A stretch of 64,000 bases of DNA from Zavarzinia aquatilis (GTDB lineage: Bacteria; Pseudomonadota; Alphaproteobacteria; Zavarziniales; Zavarziniaceae), in assembly GCF_003173035.1 (NCBI RefSeq), contig NZ_QGLE01000002.1, positions 248,001 to 312,000 of the forward strand, read 5' to 3'. This document shows positions 36,057 to 46,632 of the stretch, one piece after another. Position 1 is the first letter of the stretch. Each line of letters begins with the position of its first letter. Position numbers and translations under genes: made by a program. Under the pieces are notes generated by a model. It saw nothing but the letters and a program-made list of their open reading frames with translations. It had not been told where the DNA came from and did no database searches.

Positions 36057-36995
36057 TTACTCGGCCGCCATCGGCAGGGCGGCGACGATGCCGCCCTCGA
36101 CATCGGGCTTCAGCCGGGCCAGCCCCTGGGCGAGGCGGCGCCAGCAACGCTCGCCGGTCGCGCCCTTGCGCCAGACGATGCCGATGGTGCGGCCCGGCGC
36201 CGGATCGGGCAGTCGGCGGACGACGGTACCGTCGCCCAGATGGCTTTCGACCGCGACCGCCATGGCCGGCAGCAGGGTCACGCCCCGGCCCCGACCGACG
36301 AGACGGGCGAGGGTCGACAGGGAAGCGGCGCGCATGGGCGCCCGCAACTGGCCATCGTCGCACAGGGACAGCGCCTGATCGGCAAGGCAATGCCCTTCCT
36401 CGAGCAGGAGCAGCGGACGATCGGCCAGCGCCTCCACCGACACCTCGCCCGAGGCGGCGAGTGGGTCGGCCTGCGGCAGCAGGGCATAGAAGGGTTCGGC
36501 GAAGGCGATGGCGGTTTCGAGATCGCGGCCGAGCACGCCACTCTGCGGCAGGGCCAGCAGCGCGGCATCGAGCGTGCCCGTACGCAGCGCCGAGACCAGC
36601 TCACCGGTCCGGCCTTCGATCAGTTCCAGCCCCTCGGCGGCATAGGCCGTGCCGAGATCGACGACGTCCGGCCCCAGATAGGGCGCGATGGTCGGGATGA
36701 CGCCGAGACGCAACGGCCGGGCCGCCGCGGCCGCGCCAAGGGCACGCAGGCCTTCAACCTCGGCCAGGATGCCGCGCGCCTTGGCGATCACGGCCTCGCC
36801 CAGCGCCGTCGGCGTAACGCCCCGGCGCGAACGGGTCAGCACCAGACCGTCAAGCGACTGTTCGAGCAGCTGGATCTGGGCCGTCATCGCCGGTTGGCTG
36901 ACGTTCAGCGCCGTCGCCGCCTTGCGGAAGCTCTGATGGTCGGCGACGGCGACGAGATAGCGGATCTGGCGCAGCGAAATCGACATGGACGTCAT
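36057..36995 (-). CDS. oxyR: OxyR-type hydrogen-peroxide sensor (LysR family)
   Basis: A 312-residue LysR regulator. HTH residues include SFRKAATALNVSQPAMTAQI. The redox pair is visible in LLEEGHCLADQALSLCDDG, which aligns with OxyR Cys199 and Cys208. GVTLLPAMAV is the conserved motif after it. On oxidation the disulfide turns on peroxide defence. No katG, ahpC or similar target lies next to it here. It is convergent with lysR (3 bp between stops). Confidence 0.88.
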   Translation of the reverse strand: MTSMSISLRQIRYLVAVADHQSFRKAATALNVSQPAMTAQIQLLEQSLDGLVLTRSRRGVTPTALGEAVIAKARGILAEVEGLRALGAAAAARPLRLGVIPTIAPYLGPDVVDLGTAYAAEGLELIEGRTGELVSALRTGTLDAALLALPQSGVLGRDLETAIAFAEPFYALLPQADPLAASGEVSVEALADRPLLLLEEGHCLADQALSLCDDGQLRAPMRAASLSTLARLVGRGRGVTLLPAMAVAVESHLGDGTVVRRLPDPAPGRTIGIVWRKGATGERCWRRLAQGLARLKPDVEGGIVAALPMAAE

Positions 36996-37081
36996 TCCTT
37001 CGACGGGGCGGGCGACCGGTTGCGGTTTGCACCACGAACCCCGGCCACCCTCCCGGCCCGGAGTCCGCCCGGCCCAAAGCC

Positions 37082-37104
37082 GGCCGGAAGCTCACCGGCC
37101 TTTT
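37082..37104. terminator. Hairpin between fadD-type and oxyR genes
   Basis: GGCCGG (37082-37087) and CCGGCC (37095-37100) form a 6-bp stem, followed by TTTT on the plus strand. On the minus strand it follows the acyl-CoA synthetase stop by about 47 bp and could end that transcript. Weak. Confidence 0.4.
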
Positions 37105-37150
37105 GTAGCGTCTTTGCGAATGACTTGCAATTGCGTTTTTAACGCCGCGA

Positions 37151-38992
37151 TCAGAACCTCAATTTGCCGGCCTGGATGTCAGCATGGATCGCGGGGGTCA
37201 GGGCCGCGATACCGCCGAGGTCGGGATGACGGATATAGAGCGGGTCGGCGACCTGCCCGGGATCGAACCCCTCCTTCACCAGATCGACCTTGCGGTGCTT
37301 GAAGGTGCCGGTGATTTCGATCTCGCCCTGCAGGCGCAGGAAATAGGGCTGGGCATAGGCCGGCAGCGACTTGGCGATATAGGCATCGAAGGCGGCAAGA
37401 TCGAGGCTGTCGCCCGCGACCATGGAGGCCATGCCGGCGCGCCCGTCGCAATTCGGCACCTGCACGCCGAAGACATTCACCTCGCGCACGCCGGGGAAGG
37501 TCGACAGAACCTCGGCCACCTCGGCGGTCGAGACATTCTCGCCCTTCCAGCGGAAAGTGTCGCCGATGCGGTCGACGAAATAGAAATAGCCGTGCCGGTC
37601 GCGGCGCATCAGATCGCCGGTGCGGAACCACATGTCGCCCTTGGCGAAGACGTCGCGCAGAATCTTCTTCTCGGTCTCGGCCTTGCCCTTGTAGCCCTCG
37701 AAGCGGCCGACCGGCTTGTTCGGGTCCTGCGGGATGAGGCCGATGGTCTCGCCCGGCTCGTCGGGCGCGCATTCGATGCAGAACCCCCGTTCATCGCGCA
37801 CCGGCTGTTCAGCGACCACGTCGAACTTGATGATCTTGGTGTTGAAGACCTTGTCCAGATAGAAGGGAATCCGGCCGATCGCCCCCACCTTGCCGTCAGC
37901 ATTGATCAGGGCGACGTTGCCTTCGGTCGCCGCGTAGAATTCGACGATGCGCGGAATGCCGAAACGCTCCTGGAAGCTCGGCCAGATTTCCGGGCGCAGG
38001 CCATTGCCGCAGGCGACGCGCAGGCGGTGTTCCCGTTCCTTGGCGTGGGGCGGCGTGTTCACCAGATAGCGGCACAATTCGCCGATATACTGGAAGCAGG
38101 TCGCGTCGTAGCGCACGACATCGTCCCAGAACTGGCTGGCGGAGAATTTCCGCCGCAGGATCACTGTGCCGCCGACCGACAGCATCGAGCCGACGGCGAT
38201 GATGCAGCCCGCCGAATGATAGAGCGGCAGCACGCAATACATGCGGTCGTGGCGCGTCGCGTCCATCTGGGCGGCGAAGGCGTTGCAGGCCTGCAGGAAG
38301 CGGTAATGGCTGATATGGGCCGCCTTGGGATTGCCCGTGGTGCCCGAGGTATAGATGTAGAAGAGATTGTCCTTGGCGATGAGGTCCGGGCGCTTCGCCT
38401 TGGGCAATTCGCCGGTCGGCTGGGCGGCGATGGCTGCATCGAAATCGCTGGCGCCCTGGATCGCGCCGGCCGAGGCATGGACCGGCGGCAATTCCGCGAT
38501 CAGGCCGCGGATCGAATCCAGCGCCGGGGCATATTCGCCGTCGATGATCAAGGCCTTGGCCGCGGCGACCGTCAGGCTGTGGTTCAATTGCCCGCCGGTC
38601 AGGTTGGTGTTGATCAGGGCGATGCAGGCCCCGGCCTTGGCGAGGCCGAGCCAGGTGATGATGAATTCCGGCCGGTTGGCCATCATCAGGGCGATGACGT
38701 CGCCCTTTTCGATGCCGTGGGCCTGCGCCCAATGGGCGACCTGATTGGCCCTTGCGTCGAGACTGGCCCAGCTGACCTCCTGCCGCTCGAACAGGATCGC
38801 GGTGGACTTCCCGGCCCGGCGCGCCTGCTGTTCGACCATCTGGACGACGGTATAGTCGCCGTCGAGGCGAATGGAGCTGAGCCGCATGAGCACCGAGACC
38901 ATGCTCTCGACATAGTTCAGCTCCATCCGGGTCCTGCCCACCAGACCCGTCGGGTCCAGCCGCGTCGCCAGATCCAGAATACCGTTCAGCAT
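37151..38992 (-). CDS. Long-chain acyl-CoA synthetase of the FATP/FadD6 type
   Basis: A 613-residue ANL-superfamily adenylating enzyme that activates fatty acids to acyl-CoA, possibly linked with uptake. The AMP-binding P-loop is YIYTSGTTGNPKAAHIS. Later motifs are FYAATEGNVALIN and RTGDLMRRDRHGYFYF, then DRIGDTFRWKGENVSTAEV, typical of the FATP (SLC27-like) branch. A GGGGAGAG ribosome site lies before the ATG. A short palindrome 65 bp upstream may bind a fatty-acid-responsive repressor. Confidence 0.9.
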   Translation of the reverse strand: MLNGILDLATRLDPTGLVGRTRMELNYVESMVSVLMRLSSIRLDGDYTVVQMVEQQARRAGKSTAILFERQEVSWASLDARANQVAHWAQAHGIEKGDVIALMMANRPEFIITWLGLAKAGACIALINTNLTGGQLNHSLTVAAAKALIIDGEYAPALDSIRGLIAELPPVHASAGAIQGASDFDAAIAAQPTGELPKAKRPDLIAKDNLFYIYTSGTTGNPKAAHISHYRFLQACNAFAAQMDATRHDRMYCVLPLYHSAGCIIAVGSMLSVGGTVILRRKFSASQFWDDVVRYDATCFQYIGELCRYLVNTPPHAKEREHRLRVACGNGLRPEIWPSFQERFGIPRIVEFYAATEGNVALINADGKVGAIGRIPFYLDKVFNTKIIKFDVVAEQPVRDERGFCIECAPDEPGETIGLIPQDPNKPVGRFEGYKGKAETEKKILRDVFAKGDMWFRTGDLMRRDRHGYFYFVDRIGDTFRWKGENVSTAEVAEVLSTFPGVREVNVFGVQVPNCDGRAGMASMVAGDSLDLAAFDAYIAKSLPAYAQPYFLRLQGEIEITGTFKHRKVDLVKEGFDPGQVADPLYIRHPDLGGIAALTPAIHADIQAGKLRF

Positions 38993-39056
38993 GACCTGTT
39001 CTCTCCCCTTTTGCCGTTTTCCTTACCGAACTCGCCTGTCCGGGTCCAGCGGCAAG

Positions 39057-39069
39057 TGACATTTTGTCA
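39057..39069. promoter_or_regulatory. Palindrome upstream of the acyl-CoA synthetase gene
   Basis: TGACA and TGTCA flank TTT exactly, 65-77 bp upstream of the start codon at 38992. The size suits a TetR- or GntR-type operator, but no match to a known fatty-acid regulator site is claimed. Confidence 0.35.
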
Positions 39070-39144
39070 TTCGACAGACACGGGACCGCGATGGCGCGGC
39101 CACGCGTTTACGCAACGGGAAGCGAACGGAACGGCGATGCCGGA

Positions 39145-40056
39145 TCAGCCGCGCGGAGCGGCCAGGGCCTCGATATAGAAATGGCGGACCGAGGGTTCGG
39201 CCGCCTTCACGCTGGCGGCGAGTTCGTGGATCGCCCCCTCGACATCGTCGCCGCTCTGTCCGTCGCGGAAATCGACGGTGGCAAGGACGATCAGATCGTG
39301 CGGCCCGAAATGGACCGAGAGGATTTCGCCCACGGCCTCGATCCGGGGATCGGCCGCGACCTTGGCCCGGATCGCCTCGAGCACCACAGGATCGGCGCCT
39401 TCGCCGATCAGCAGGCCCTTGCATTCGACGGCCAGGATGACCGCCGTCAGCAGCAGCACGCAGCCAATGACGATGGCGGCGATACCGTCGAACACGGGCA
39501 TGTGCAGGTAATAGCCGATGAGAATACCGGCCAGCGCGACGACAAGCCCGATCATCGCCGCCGAATCCTCCAGCAGCACGGTGACCAGGCTGGGATCCTT
39601 GGTATCGCGGATGGCGCGGATCATGGACTTGCGGCCGCGCCCCTTGTTGAACTCGCCAATGGCGACCGAGAAGGAATAGGCCTCGAACACGATGGCGACG
39701 CCGAGCACGATCAGATTGACCAGCGGATCATGCATCTCGCCCGGGCTCATCACGGCCTGGATGCCTTCATAGAGCGAAAGACCGCCGCCCAGGGCGAAGA
39801 TCAGGATCGCGACCAGGAAGGACCAGAAATACAGCTCCTTGCCATAGCCGAAGGGATGCCGCGAATCCGAAGGGCGCGCCGCCCGGCCGAGGCCATAGAG
39901 CAGCAGCAGCTGATTGCCGACGTCGACGAGGGAGTGGATGCCCTCGGACAGCATGGCGGAGGAGCCGGTCCAGATGGCGGCCGCGAATTTGGTCACGGCG
40001 ATGCCGCCGTTGCCGAGCGCCGCCGCCACGATCGCCTTCTTCGATGAACCCGCCAT
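39145..40056 (-). CDS. Cation diffusion facilitator (CDF) transporter, ZnT9-like branch
   Basis: A 303-residue inner-membrane protein with about six helices and a C-terminal cytoplasmic ferredoxin-like domain. The first metal motif is SEGIHSLVDVGNQ (HxxxD). In the second, the usual His is replaced, giving LLEDSAAMIGL, as in the SLC30A9-like subgroup. GGGGGA precedes the ATG at 40056. Likely exports divalent cations, but the substrate is uncertain because one site residue is missing. Confidence 0.85.
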   Translation of the reverse strand: MAGSSKKAIVAAALGNGGIAVTKFAAAIWTGSSAMLSEGIHSLVDVGNQLLLLYGLGRAARPSDSRHPFGYGKELYFWSFLVAILIFALGGGLSLYEGIQAVMSPGEMHDPLVNLIVLGVAIVFEAYSFSVAIGEFNKGRGRKSMIRAIRDTKDPSLVTVLLEDSAAMIGLVVALAGILIGYYLHMPVFDGIAAIVIGCVLLLTAVILAVECKGLLIGEGADPVVLEAIRAKVAADPRIEAVGEILSVHFGPHDLIVLATVDFRDGQSGDDVEGAIHELAASVKAAEPSVRHFYIEALAAPRG

Positions 40057-40131
40057 GATTCCCCCAGAACCTCGCCACAGGGGCCCAATGTAGAATCTCG
40101 CGCCCGCTTTGTGCAGGCCCGCGCAACAAAA

Positions 40132-40156
40132 AAGGGGAAGCACGAGGCTTCCCCTT
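40132..40156 (-). terminator. Rho-independent terminator of the glnK-amtB operon
   Basis: Nine-nt complementary arms (40132-40140 and 40148-40156). On the minus strand the stem is followed by a seven-T run. It lies 48 bp after the amtB stop. Confidence 0.9.
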
Positions 40157-40204
40157 CTTGCACCGACCGAAGCAGGGCGGACGCGAGGCGCCCGCCCGCC
40201 GGGA

Positions 40205-41554
40205 TCAGTTGTAGGCGCGTTCGCCGTGTTCGGCGACGTCGAGGCCTTCGCGCTCGGCATCCGCCGGGACGCGCAGACCGATCACCAGGTTGACGATGAA
40301 CAGCAGGATCGCCGAACCGATGCCCGAGACCAGGATCGTGATGATCACGCTCTTGAGCTGGATGAACAGCTGGGCGCCCATGGTGACGCCTTCGGCATAG
40401 CCGACGCCGCCGAAGGCGGAGCTGGCCGCGATGCCCGTGCCGATCGCGCCGACGATACCGCCAACGCCATGGACACCGAACACGTCGAAGCTGTCGTCAT
40501 AGCCGAGAGCATTCTTCACCACGGTGACGAAGAAGAAGCAGAACACGGCGGCGACGGCGCCAAGGACGATCGCGCCCAGCGGACCGGCGGTGCCGCAGGC
40601 CGGGGTGATCGCGACCAGACCGGCGACGACACCCGAGGCGAGACCCAGCAGGCTGGGCTTGCCCTTCGCGATCCATTCGACGAACAGCCAGGCGAGGCCG
40701 GCCGCGGCGGTGGCGACGAAGGTGTTGATCGCGGCGAGGCCGGCGGTCGAGCCGGCGCTGAGGGCCGAACCCGCGTTGAAGCCGAACCAGCCCACCCACA
40801 GAAGGGCCGCACCAACCATGGTGAAGACCAGCGAGTGCGGGGGCATGGCTTCCTTGCCGAAGCCGATACGCTTGCCGAAGAAGAAGGTGGCGACCAGCGC
40901 GGCGACACCCGAATTGATGTGAACGACGGTGCCGCCGGCAAAGTCGAGCGCGCCATCGTTGAACAGCAGGCCCGTGCCCGCCCACACCATGTGGCACATC
41001 GGGAAGTAGATGAAGGTCACCCACAGCGCCGAGAACAGCAGGACCGCGGAGAACTTCGCGCGTTCAGCGAAGGCACCGACGATCAGGGCCGGGGTGATGC
41101 AGGCGAAGGTCATCTGGAACAGGACGAAGACATATTCCGGGATGGTGCCGCTCAGGCTGTCCGGGGCCACGCCCTTGAGGAACAGCTTGGAGAAGTCGCC
41201 GATAAAGGCATTGCCTTCGCCGAAGGCGAGGCTGTAGCCGTAGACGACCCAGATGATCGAGACGACGCACAGGATGCCGAGGACCTGGGTCAGGACCGAC
41301 AGCATGTTCTTGGAGCGGGCGAGGCCGCCGTAGAACAGGGCGAGACCCGGCACGGTCATCAGAAGGACGAGGACCGAGGACACCAGCATCCACGCGGTAT
41401 CGCCGGCGGACAGCGTCGGTGCAGCTTCGGCCGCCGCTTCAGCGACCGGAGCCGCCTCCGCCGCCGCGTCCTGCGCGAAGGCGGCCATTTCGGGCACCAT
41501 CAGCGCAGCCCCGGCCGCCCCGAGCAGCAGAGGAAGTTTCCAGTTGAGTTTCAT
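40205..41554 (-). CDS. amtB: Ammonium channel/transporter AmtB
   Basis: A 449-residue Amt/Rh channel. An N-terminal signal-like segment ends MAAFAQDAA, then an Ala/Glu-rich linker leads to eleven membrane helices. The ammonium pore histidines occur in MCHMVWAG and VFGVHGVGG. GDTAWMLVSSVLVLLMTVPG and LFYGGLARSKN are family signatures. It conducts ammonium and is blocked by GlnK. The start at 41554 gives MKLNWKLPLLLG. The operon pair glnK-amtB is classic, with 27 bp between them. Confidence 0.95.
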   Translation of the reverse strand: MKLNWKLPLLLGAAGAALMVPEMAAFAQDAAAEAAPVAEAAAEAAPTLSAGDTAWMLVSSVLVLLMTVPGLALFYGGLARSKNMLSVLTQVLGILCVVSIIWVVYGYSLAFGEGNAFIGDFSKLFLKGVAPDSLSGTIPEYVFVLFQMTFACITPALIVGAFAERAKFSAVLLFSALWVTFIYFPMCHMVWAGTGLLFNDGALDFAGGTVVHINSGVAALVATFFFGKRIGFGKEAMPPHSLVFTMVGAALLWVGWFGFNAGSALSAGSTAGLAAINTFVATAAAGLAWLFVEWIAKGKPSLLGLASGVVAGLVAITPACGTAGPLGAIVLGAVAAVFCFFFVTVVKNALGYDDSFDVFGVHGVGGIVGAIGTGIAASSAFGGVGYAEGVTMGAQLFIQLKSVIITILVSGIGSAILLFIVNLVIGLRVPADAEREGLDVAEHGERAYN

Positions 41555-41581
41555 GGGAAGGACCCTCTCGTCGGCACGCAC

Positions 41582-42031
<450 letters not shown>

Positions 42032-42220
42032 TTACGGCTGTCGGCGGGTTTCGCGCTGCAACAGGGCTATGCGCCTCGTGATCATCGTCGCAATTTCGAC
42101 AAAATGCTGCACAAAAGACCAGCAATGCACAGATTTTAGCCAACATGCGTCTGACCCCGGGGCCCGAGCCCTGAAACAGAGATGGCGCCCAGCCGCGGCG
42201 ACCATTAGGTTGCGCCGATC

Positions 42221-43591
42221 ATGAGCTTTTCCAGGCCCCCCCGTTCCGGTGCCCCCGGCCCCGCCGCCCCGGTCCATCGCCGCCCCCGCCCCAAGCCCGA
42301 GGCGGAGATCGCCGATGCCGTCATCGACGCCCTCGTGGCGGTCGAGAGCGGCCGCGCCGCCGACAAGGTGCTGAAGGCGACCTTCGACCGGCGCAAATGG
42401 CCGCCGCCGATGCGCAGCCGGATCGCCCGCCTCACCCTCGGCATCATCCGCTGGCGTGCCCAGCTGGACTGGTGGCTGGAGCGGGCCGGTTGCCGGCCGC
42501 AGCCCATGTCCCGCTTCGTCGCCGCCCTCGCCCTGATCGAGGGTGCGGAGAAGGGCGTGATCCGCAAGCATCTGCCCCGCATTCCGACGCCCGAAGCCCA
42601 TGCCATGGACGAGCTGGTCGGCCATTCGCTGGATCATCCGGACCAGCCGACGGCGATCGCCGCCAACCTGCCCGACTGGCTGATGCCGCGCCTCGCCGCC
42701 CGCTTCGGCAAGCGCCTGCTGCCCGAGGCGCAGGCCCTCTGCGCCGAGACCGGCCTCGACATGCGCGCCAATATCCTGAAGGGCAGCCGCGACGGCGCCA
42801 TCGCCGCCCTGGCGGAAGACGGCATCATCGCCGTGCCCACCCCCCTGTCGCCCGTCGGCCTCAGGGTCGAGGGCCGGCCGGCCATCGCCCGCAGCCGCGC
42901 CTGGCGCGACGGCCTCGTCGAGGTGCAGGACGAAGCGTCGCAGCTCGCCGCCCTCATCCTCGGGGCGCGGCCGGGCGAAAGGGTGCTCGATTTCTGTGCA
43001 GGCGCGGGCGGCAAGACCCTGGCCATCGCCGGCACCATGGCCAACAAGGGCCGCCTCATCGCCACCGACAGCGACGAGCGCCGGCTGGAACAGGCCGTGC
43101 CCCGGCTGCGCCGCGCCGATGTCCATAATGTCGCGCGTCACGCCATCGGCGCCGAGGGCGACCGCTGGCTGAACCGCCAGAAGGGTGCCTTCGACCGGGT
43201 GCTGGTCGATGCCCCCTGCACCGGCACCGGCACTTTCCGTCGCAACCCGGATGCCAAATGGCGGACCAGCCCCGAAGAGCTGGAGCATCTGACCGCCCTG
43301 CAGGCCCGCCTGCTCGACCGGGCGGCGACCCTGGTCCGCCCGGGCGGCCGCCTCGTCTATGCCACCTGTTCCGTTCTGATCGAAGAGGACGACGCCCAGA
43401 TCGAGGCTTTCCTGGCCCGGCACCCGGATTTCCGGGTGGTTCCGGTCGCCGAAGCCTGGGCGGCCATCGGTTCGCCCCGGCCGGTGCCGGTCGATGGCCC
43501 CTATCTGTCGCTGAGCCCGGCACTGCATGGGACCGACGGTTTCTTCGCCGCCGTGCTCGAGCGGGGAGCGGCCGCACCGCCCGCCGTCTGA
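42221..43591 (+). CDS. rsmB: RsmB-type rRNA m5C methyltransferase
   Basis: A 456-residue RsmB/NOP-family enzyme that methylates a cytosine (967 in E. coli) of 16S rRNA. The N-terminal 150 residues resemble the NusB-like RNA-binding domain. SAM motif I is LDFCAGAGGKTLAIAG. The catalytic cysteines lie in VLVDAPCTGTGTFRRNPDAK and YATCSVLIEEDD. The stop overlaps the neighbourhood of rlmJ, whose ATG comes 2 bp later. Confidence 0.92.
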   Translation: MSFSRPPRSGAPGPAAPVHRRPRPKPEAEIADAVIDALVAVESGRAADKVLKATFDRRKWPPPMRSRIARLTLGIIRWRAQLDWWLERAGCRPQPMSRFVAALALIEGAEKGVIRKHLPRIPTPEAHAMDELVGHSLDHPDQPTAIAANLPDWLMPRLAARFGKRLLPEAQALCAETGLDMRANILKGSRDGAIAALAEDGIIAVPTPLSPVGLRVEGRPAIARSRAWRDGLVEVQDEASQLAALILGARPGERVLDFCAGAGGKTLAIAGTMANKGRLIATDSDERRLEQAVPRLRRADVHNVARHAIGAEGDRWLNRQKGAFDRVLVDAPCTGTGTFRRNPDAKWRTSPEELEHLTALQARLLDRAATLVRPGGRLVYATCSVLIEEDDAQIEAFLARHPDFRVVPVAEAWAAIGSPRPVPVDGPYLSLSPALHGTDGFFAAVLERGAAAPPAV

Positions 43592-43593
43592 CC

Positions 43594-44427
43594 ATGAACT
43601 ACCGTCACAGTTTCCACGCGGGCAACGCGGGCGATGTGCTGAAGCATCTCGCCCTCGCCTTCATCATCGACCGGCTGAAGGCGAAGCCCGCGCCGATCAC
43701 GGTGATCGACAGCCATGCCGGCGCCGGCCTCTACGCCCTCGATACCGGGGGCGGCGAATGGCAGGACGGCATCGGCCGCCTGCTGGGCCAGGAGGTCTCG
43801 ACCTGGCCGGCCGCGGCCCGGCCTTATGCCGAGGCGCTGGGCGGCGATCCGATGCTCTATCCGGGTTCGCCGCTGATCGCGCTGCGCCTGTTGCGCGATC
43901 AGGACCGGCTGATCGCCTGCGAAACTGGGGAGGAGGTGGCGGAGGACCTGCGCTTCGCCCTCGCCCATGATCCGCGCGCCGCCGTGCACCGGCGCGACGG
44001 CTGGTCGGCCCTTCGCGCCTTCCTGCCGATAAAGACCGGGCGCAGCCTCGTCCTGATCGACCCGCCCTTCGAGGCGGCGAATGACTTCGCGCTGCTGGCG
44101 GAGCACATGATCCAGGCGGCGCGGCGGGCATCGACGGCAATCATCGTCGGCTGGTATCCGGTCAAGGGCCGGCAGGCGGCGGACCGGCTGCACGAGGTCC
44201 TGCGGTCATCGGGCATCGCCAAGATCCTGGCGGTGGAACTCCTGACCCAGCCCGATCACGACCCCCTGCGCTTCGCCGGATCGGGCCTCGTCGTCATCCG
44301 GCCGCCGTGGCATTTCGACACGGCAATGGCGGAGGACCTGCCCCGTCTGCTGACCCTGATGGGTCAGGCCCACACCGGCTCGGTGCGGGTCGACTGGCTG
44401 AGCGGGGAAACGGTCGAGGCCGAATGA
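43594..44427 (+). CDS. rlmJ: 23S rRNA adenine-2030 N6-methyltransferase RlmJ
   Basis: A 277-residue methyltransferase. MNYRHSFHAGNAGDVLKHL is the diagnostic N-terminus, and VLIDPPFE is the catalytic DPPF motif. VIDSHAGAGLYAL is the SAM-binding segment. It follows rsmB by 2 bp and the pair is probably one rRNA-modification operon. Confidence 0.93.
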   Translation: MNYRHSFHAGNAGDVLKHLALAFIIDRLKAKPAPITVIDSHAGAGLYALDTGGGEWQDGIGRLLGQEVSTWPAAARPYAEALGGDPMLYPGSPLIALRLLRDQDRLIACETGEEVAEDLRFALAHDPRAAVHRRDGWSALRAFLPIKTGRSLVLIDPPFEAANDFALLAEHMIQAARRASTAIIVGWYPVKGRQAADRLHEVLRSSGIAKILAVELLTQPDHDPLRFAGSGLVVIRPPWHFDTAMAEDLPRLLTLMGQAHTGSVRVDWLSGETVEAE

Positions 44428-44429
44428 AA

Positions 44430-44454
44430 ATCGGCGCCCGGAAGGGGCGCCGAT
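44430..44454. terminator. Bidirectional terminator between rlmJ and phaR
   Basis: Ten-nt complementary arms (44430-44439 and 44445-44454) around a 5-nt loop, between convergent genes. On the minus strand TTTTCATTC follows the stem. Confidence 0.8.
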
Positions 44455-44480
44455 ATCAAAACATTGGGACCGGGAATGCC

Positions 44481-45152
44481 TTATTCGGCGTCCGAGGATT
44501 TGTCGCCTTCGGTCTTGCGGGCGATGCCGTCGAGCTGACGCTGCATCGATTCGATCTGGGCGCGCAGGGCCGAAATCTCGCCTTCGGCACCGGGCGGCGG
44601 CGGAGGCGGCAACTCGCCGGGAGCCCCGCCTTCGCCGGTCGCGACGCGCAGCGCGGCGAAGGGCGGGAAGGCGCGGATCGCCCGCTCGAACAGCGAGAAA
44701 TTCTGCCGCGCCATTTCCTCGAAGGTGCGCAAGGGATTCTTGCCCGAGAAGGCTTCGGTGATGACGCTCTTCACCTGTTCCTGATTCTTGGAGAAAGACT
44801 CCATCGACAGCTCGAGATAATTGGGCAGCACGCCCTGGAGCTGGTCGCCATAGAACCGGATCAGCTGACGCAGGAAGCGGATGGGCAGCAGGTTCTGGCC
44901 CTTGCCCTCTTCCTCGAAGATGATCTGGGTGAGGACGGAGCGGGTGATATCGTCGCCCGTCTTCGCGTCATAGACGACGAAATCCTCGCCGTTCTTCACC
45001 ATCTGGCACAGATGGTCGAGGGTGACGTAGCTGGAGGTCGCCGTGTTGTAGAGCCGCCGGTTGGCGTACTTCTTGATGGTGACGGGAGCCTCGCCGGTCG
45101 TTTTTTTTGCCACAGCCGTACCATTCACTTCTGGAGGACGTTCGTCCCCCAT
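44481..45152 (-). CDS. phaR: PHA synthesis regulator PhaR
   Basis: A 223-residue PHB/PHA-binding transcriptional repressor. TIKKYANRRLYNTATSSYVT is the conserved DNA-binding domain, and LPIRFLRQLIRFYGDQLQ the PHB-accumulation regulatory domain. The C-terminal 60 residues are Pro-rich, then helical. It represses phasin and synthesis genes until PHA granules bind it. The ATG at 45152 is chosen; a GTG at 45176 is an alternative. It is divergent from phaA, as usual. Confidence 0.93.
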   Translation of the reverse strand: MGDERPPEVNGTAVAKKTTGEAPVTIKKYANRRLYNTATSSYVTLDHLCQMVKNGEDFVVYDAKTGDDITRSVLTQIIFEEEGKGQNLLPIRFLRQLIRFYGDQLQGVLPNYLELSMESFSKNQEQVKSVITEAFSGKNPLRTFEEMARQNFSLFERAIRAFPPFAALRVATGEGGAPGELPPPPPPGAEGEISALRAQIESMQRQLDGIARKTEGDKSSDAE

Positions 45153-45350
45153 TCTCGCTTGTTGCGGTGCCGTCACGCAAGCGCCGCGTGAGGCTTGATC
45201 TGCAGCAAGGACGGTTGCGCACCCGCGACTAATTTCTCGTTTACCGGCGTCGGGCCGTCATGCAAATGTGGCGCCCGCGACGGCCCAAGCCGCCCGAATA
45301 TCAGATGAAGGTGCCGGCCTGATGCGGCGCCGCAGCAAATCTGGGAGTGA

Positions 45351-46529
<1,179 letters not shown>

Positions 46530-46568
46530 TCGGGCGCAGCGCCCCACAGAAACCGTAAAGGCTTAAAT

Positions 46569-46593
46569 CCGGCCGGGGATGAACCCCGGCCGG
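46569..46593. terminator. Hairpin between phaA and phaB
   Basis: Ten-nt complementary arms around a 5-nt loop in the 103-bp gap between the two genes. There is no T-run, so it may stabilise or partly attenuate the message rather than end it. Confidence 0.55.
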
Positions 46594-46632
46594 CCCCACC
46601 TCAAGCATCAATCTAGGGCATTGGAGGAAAAC

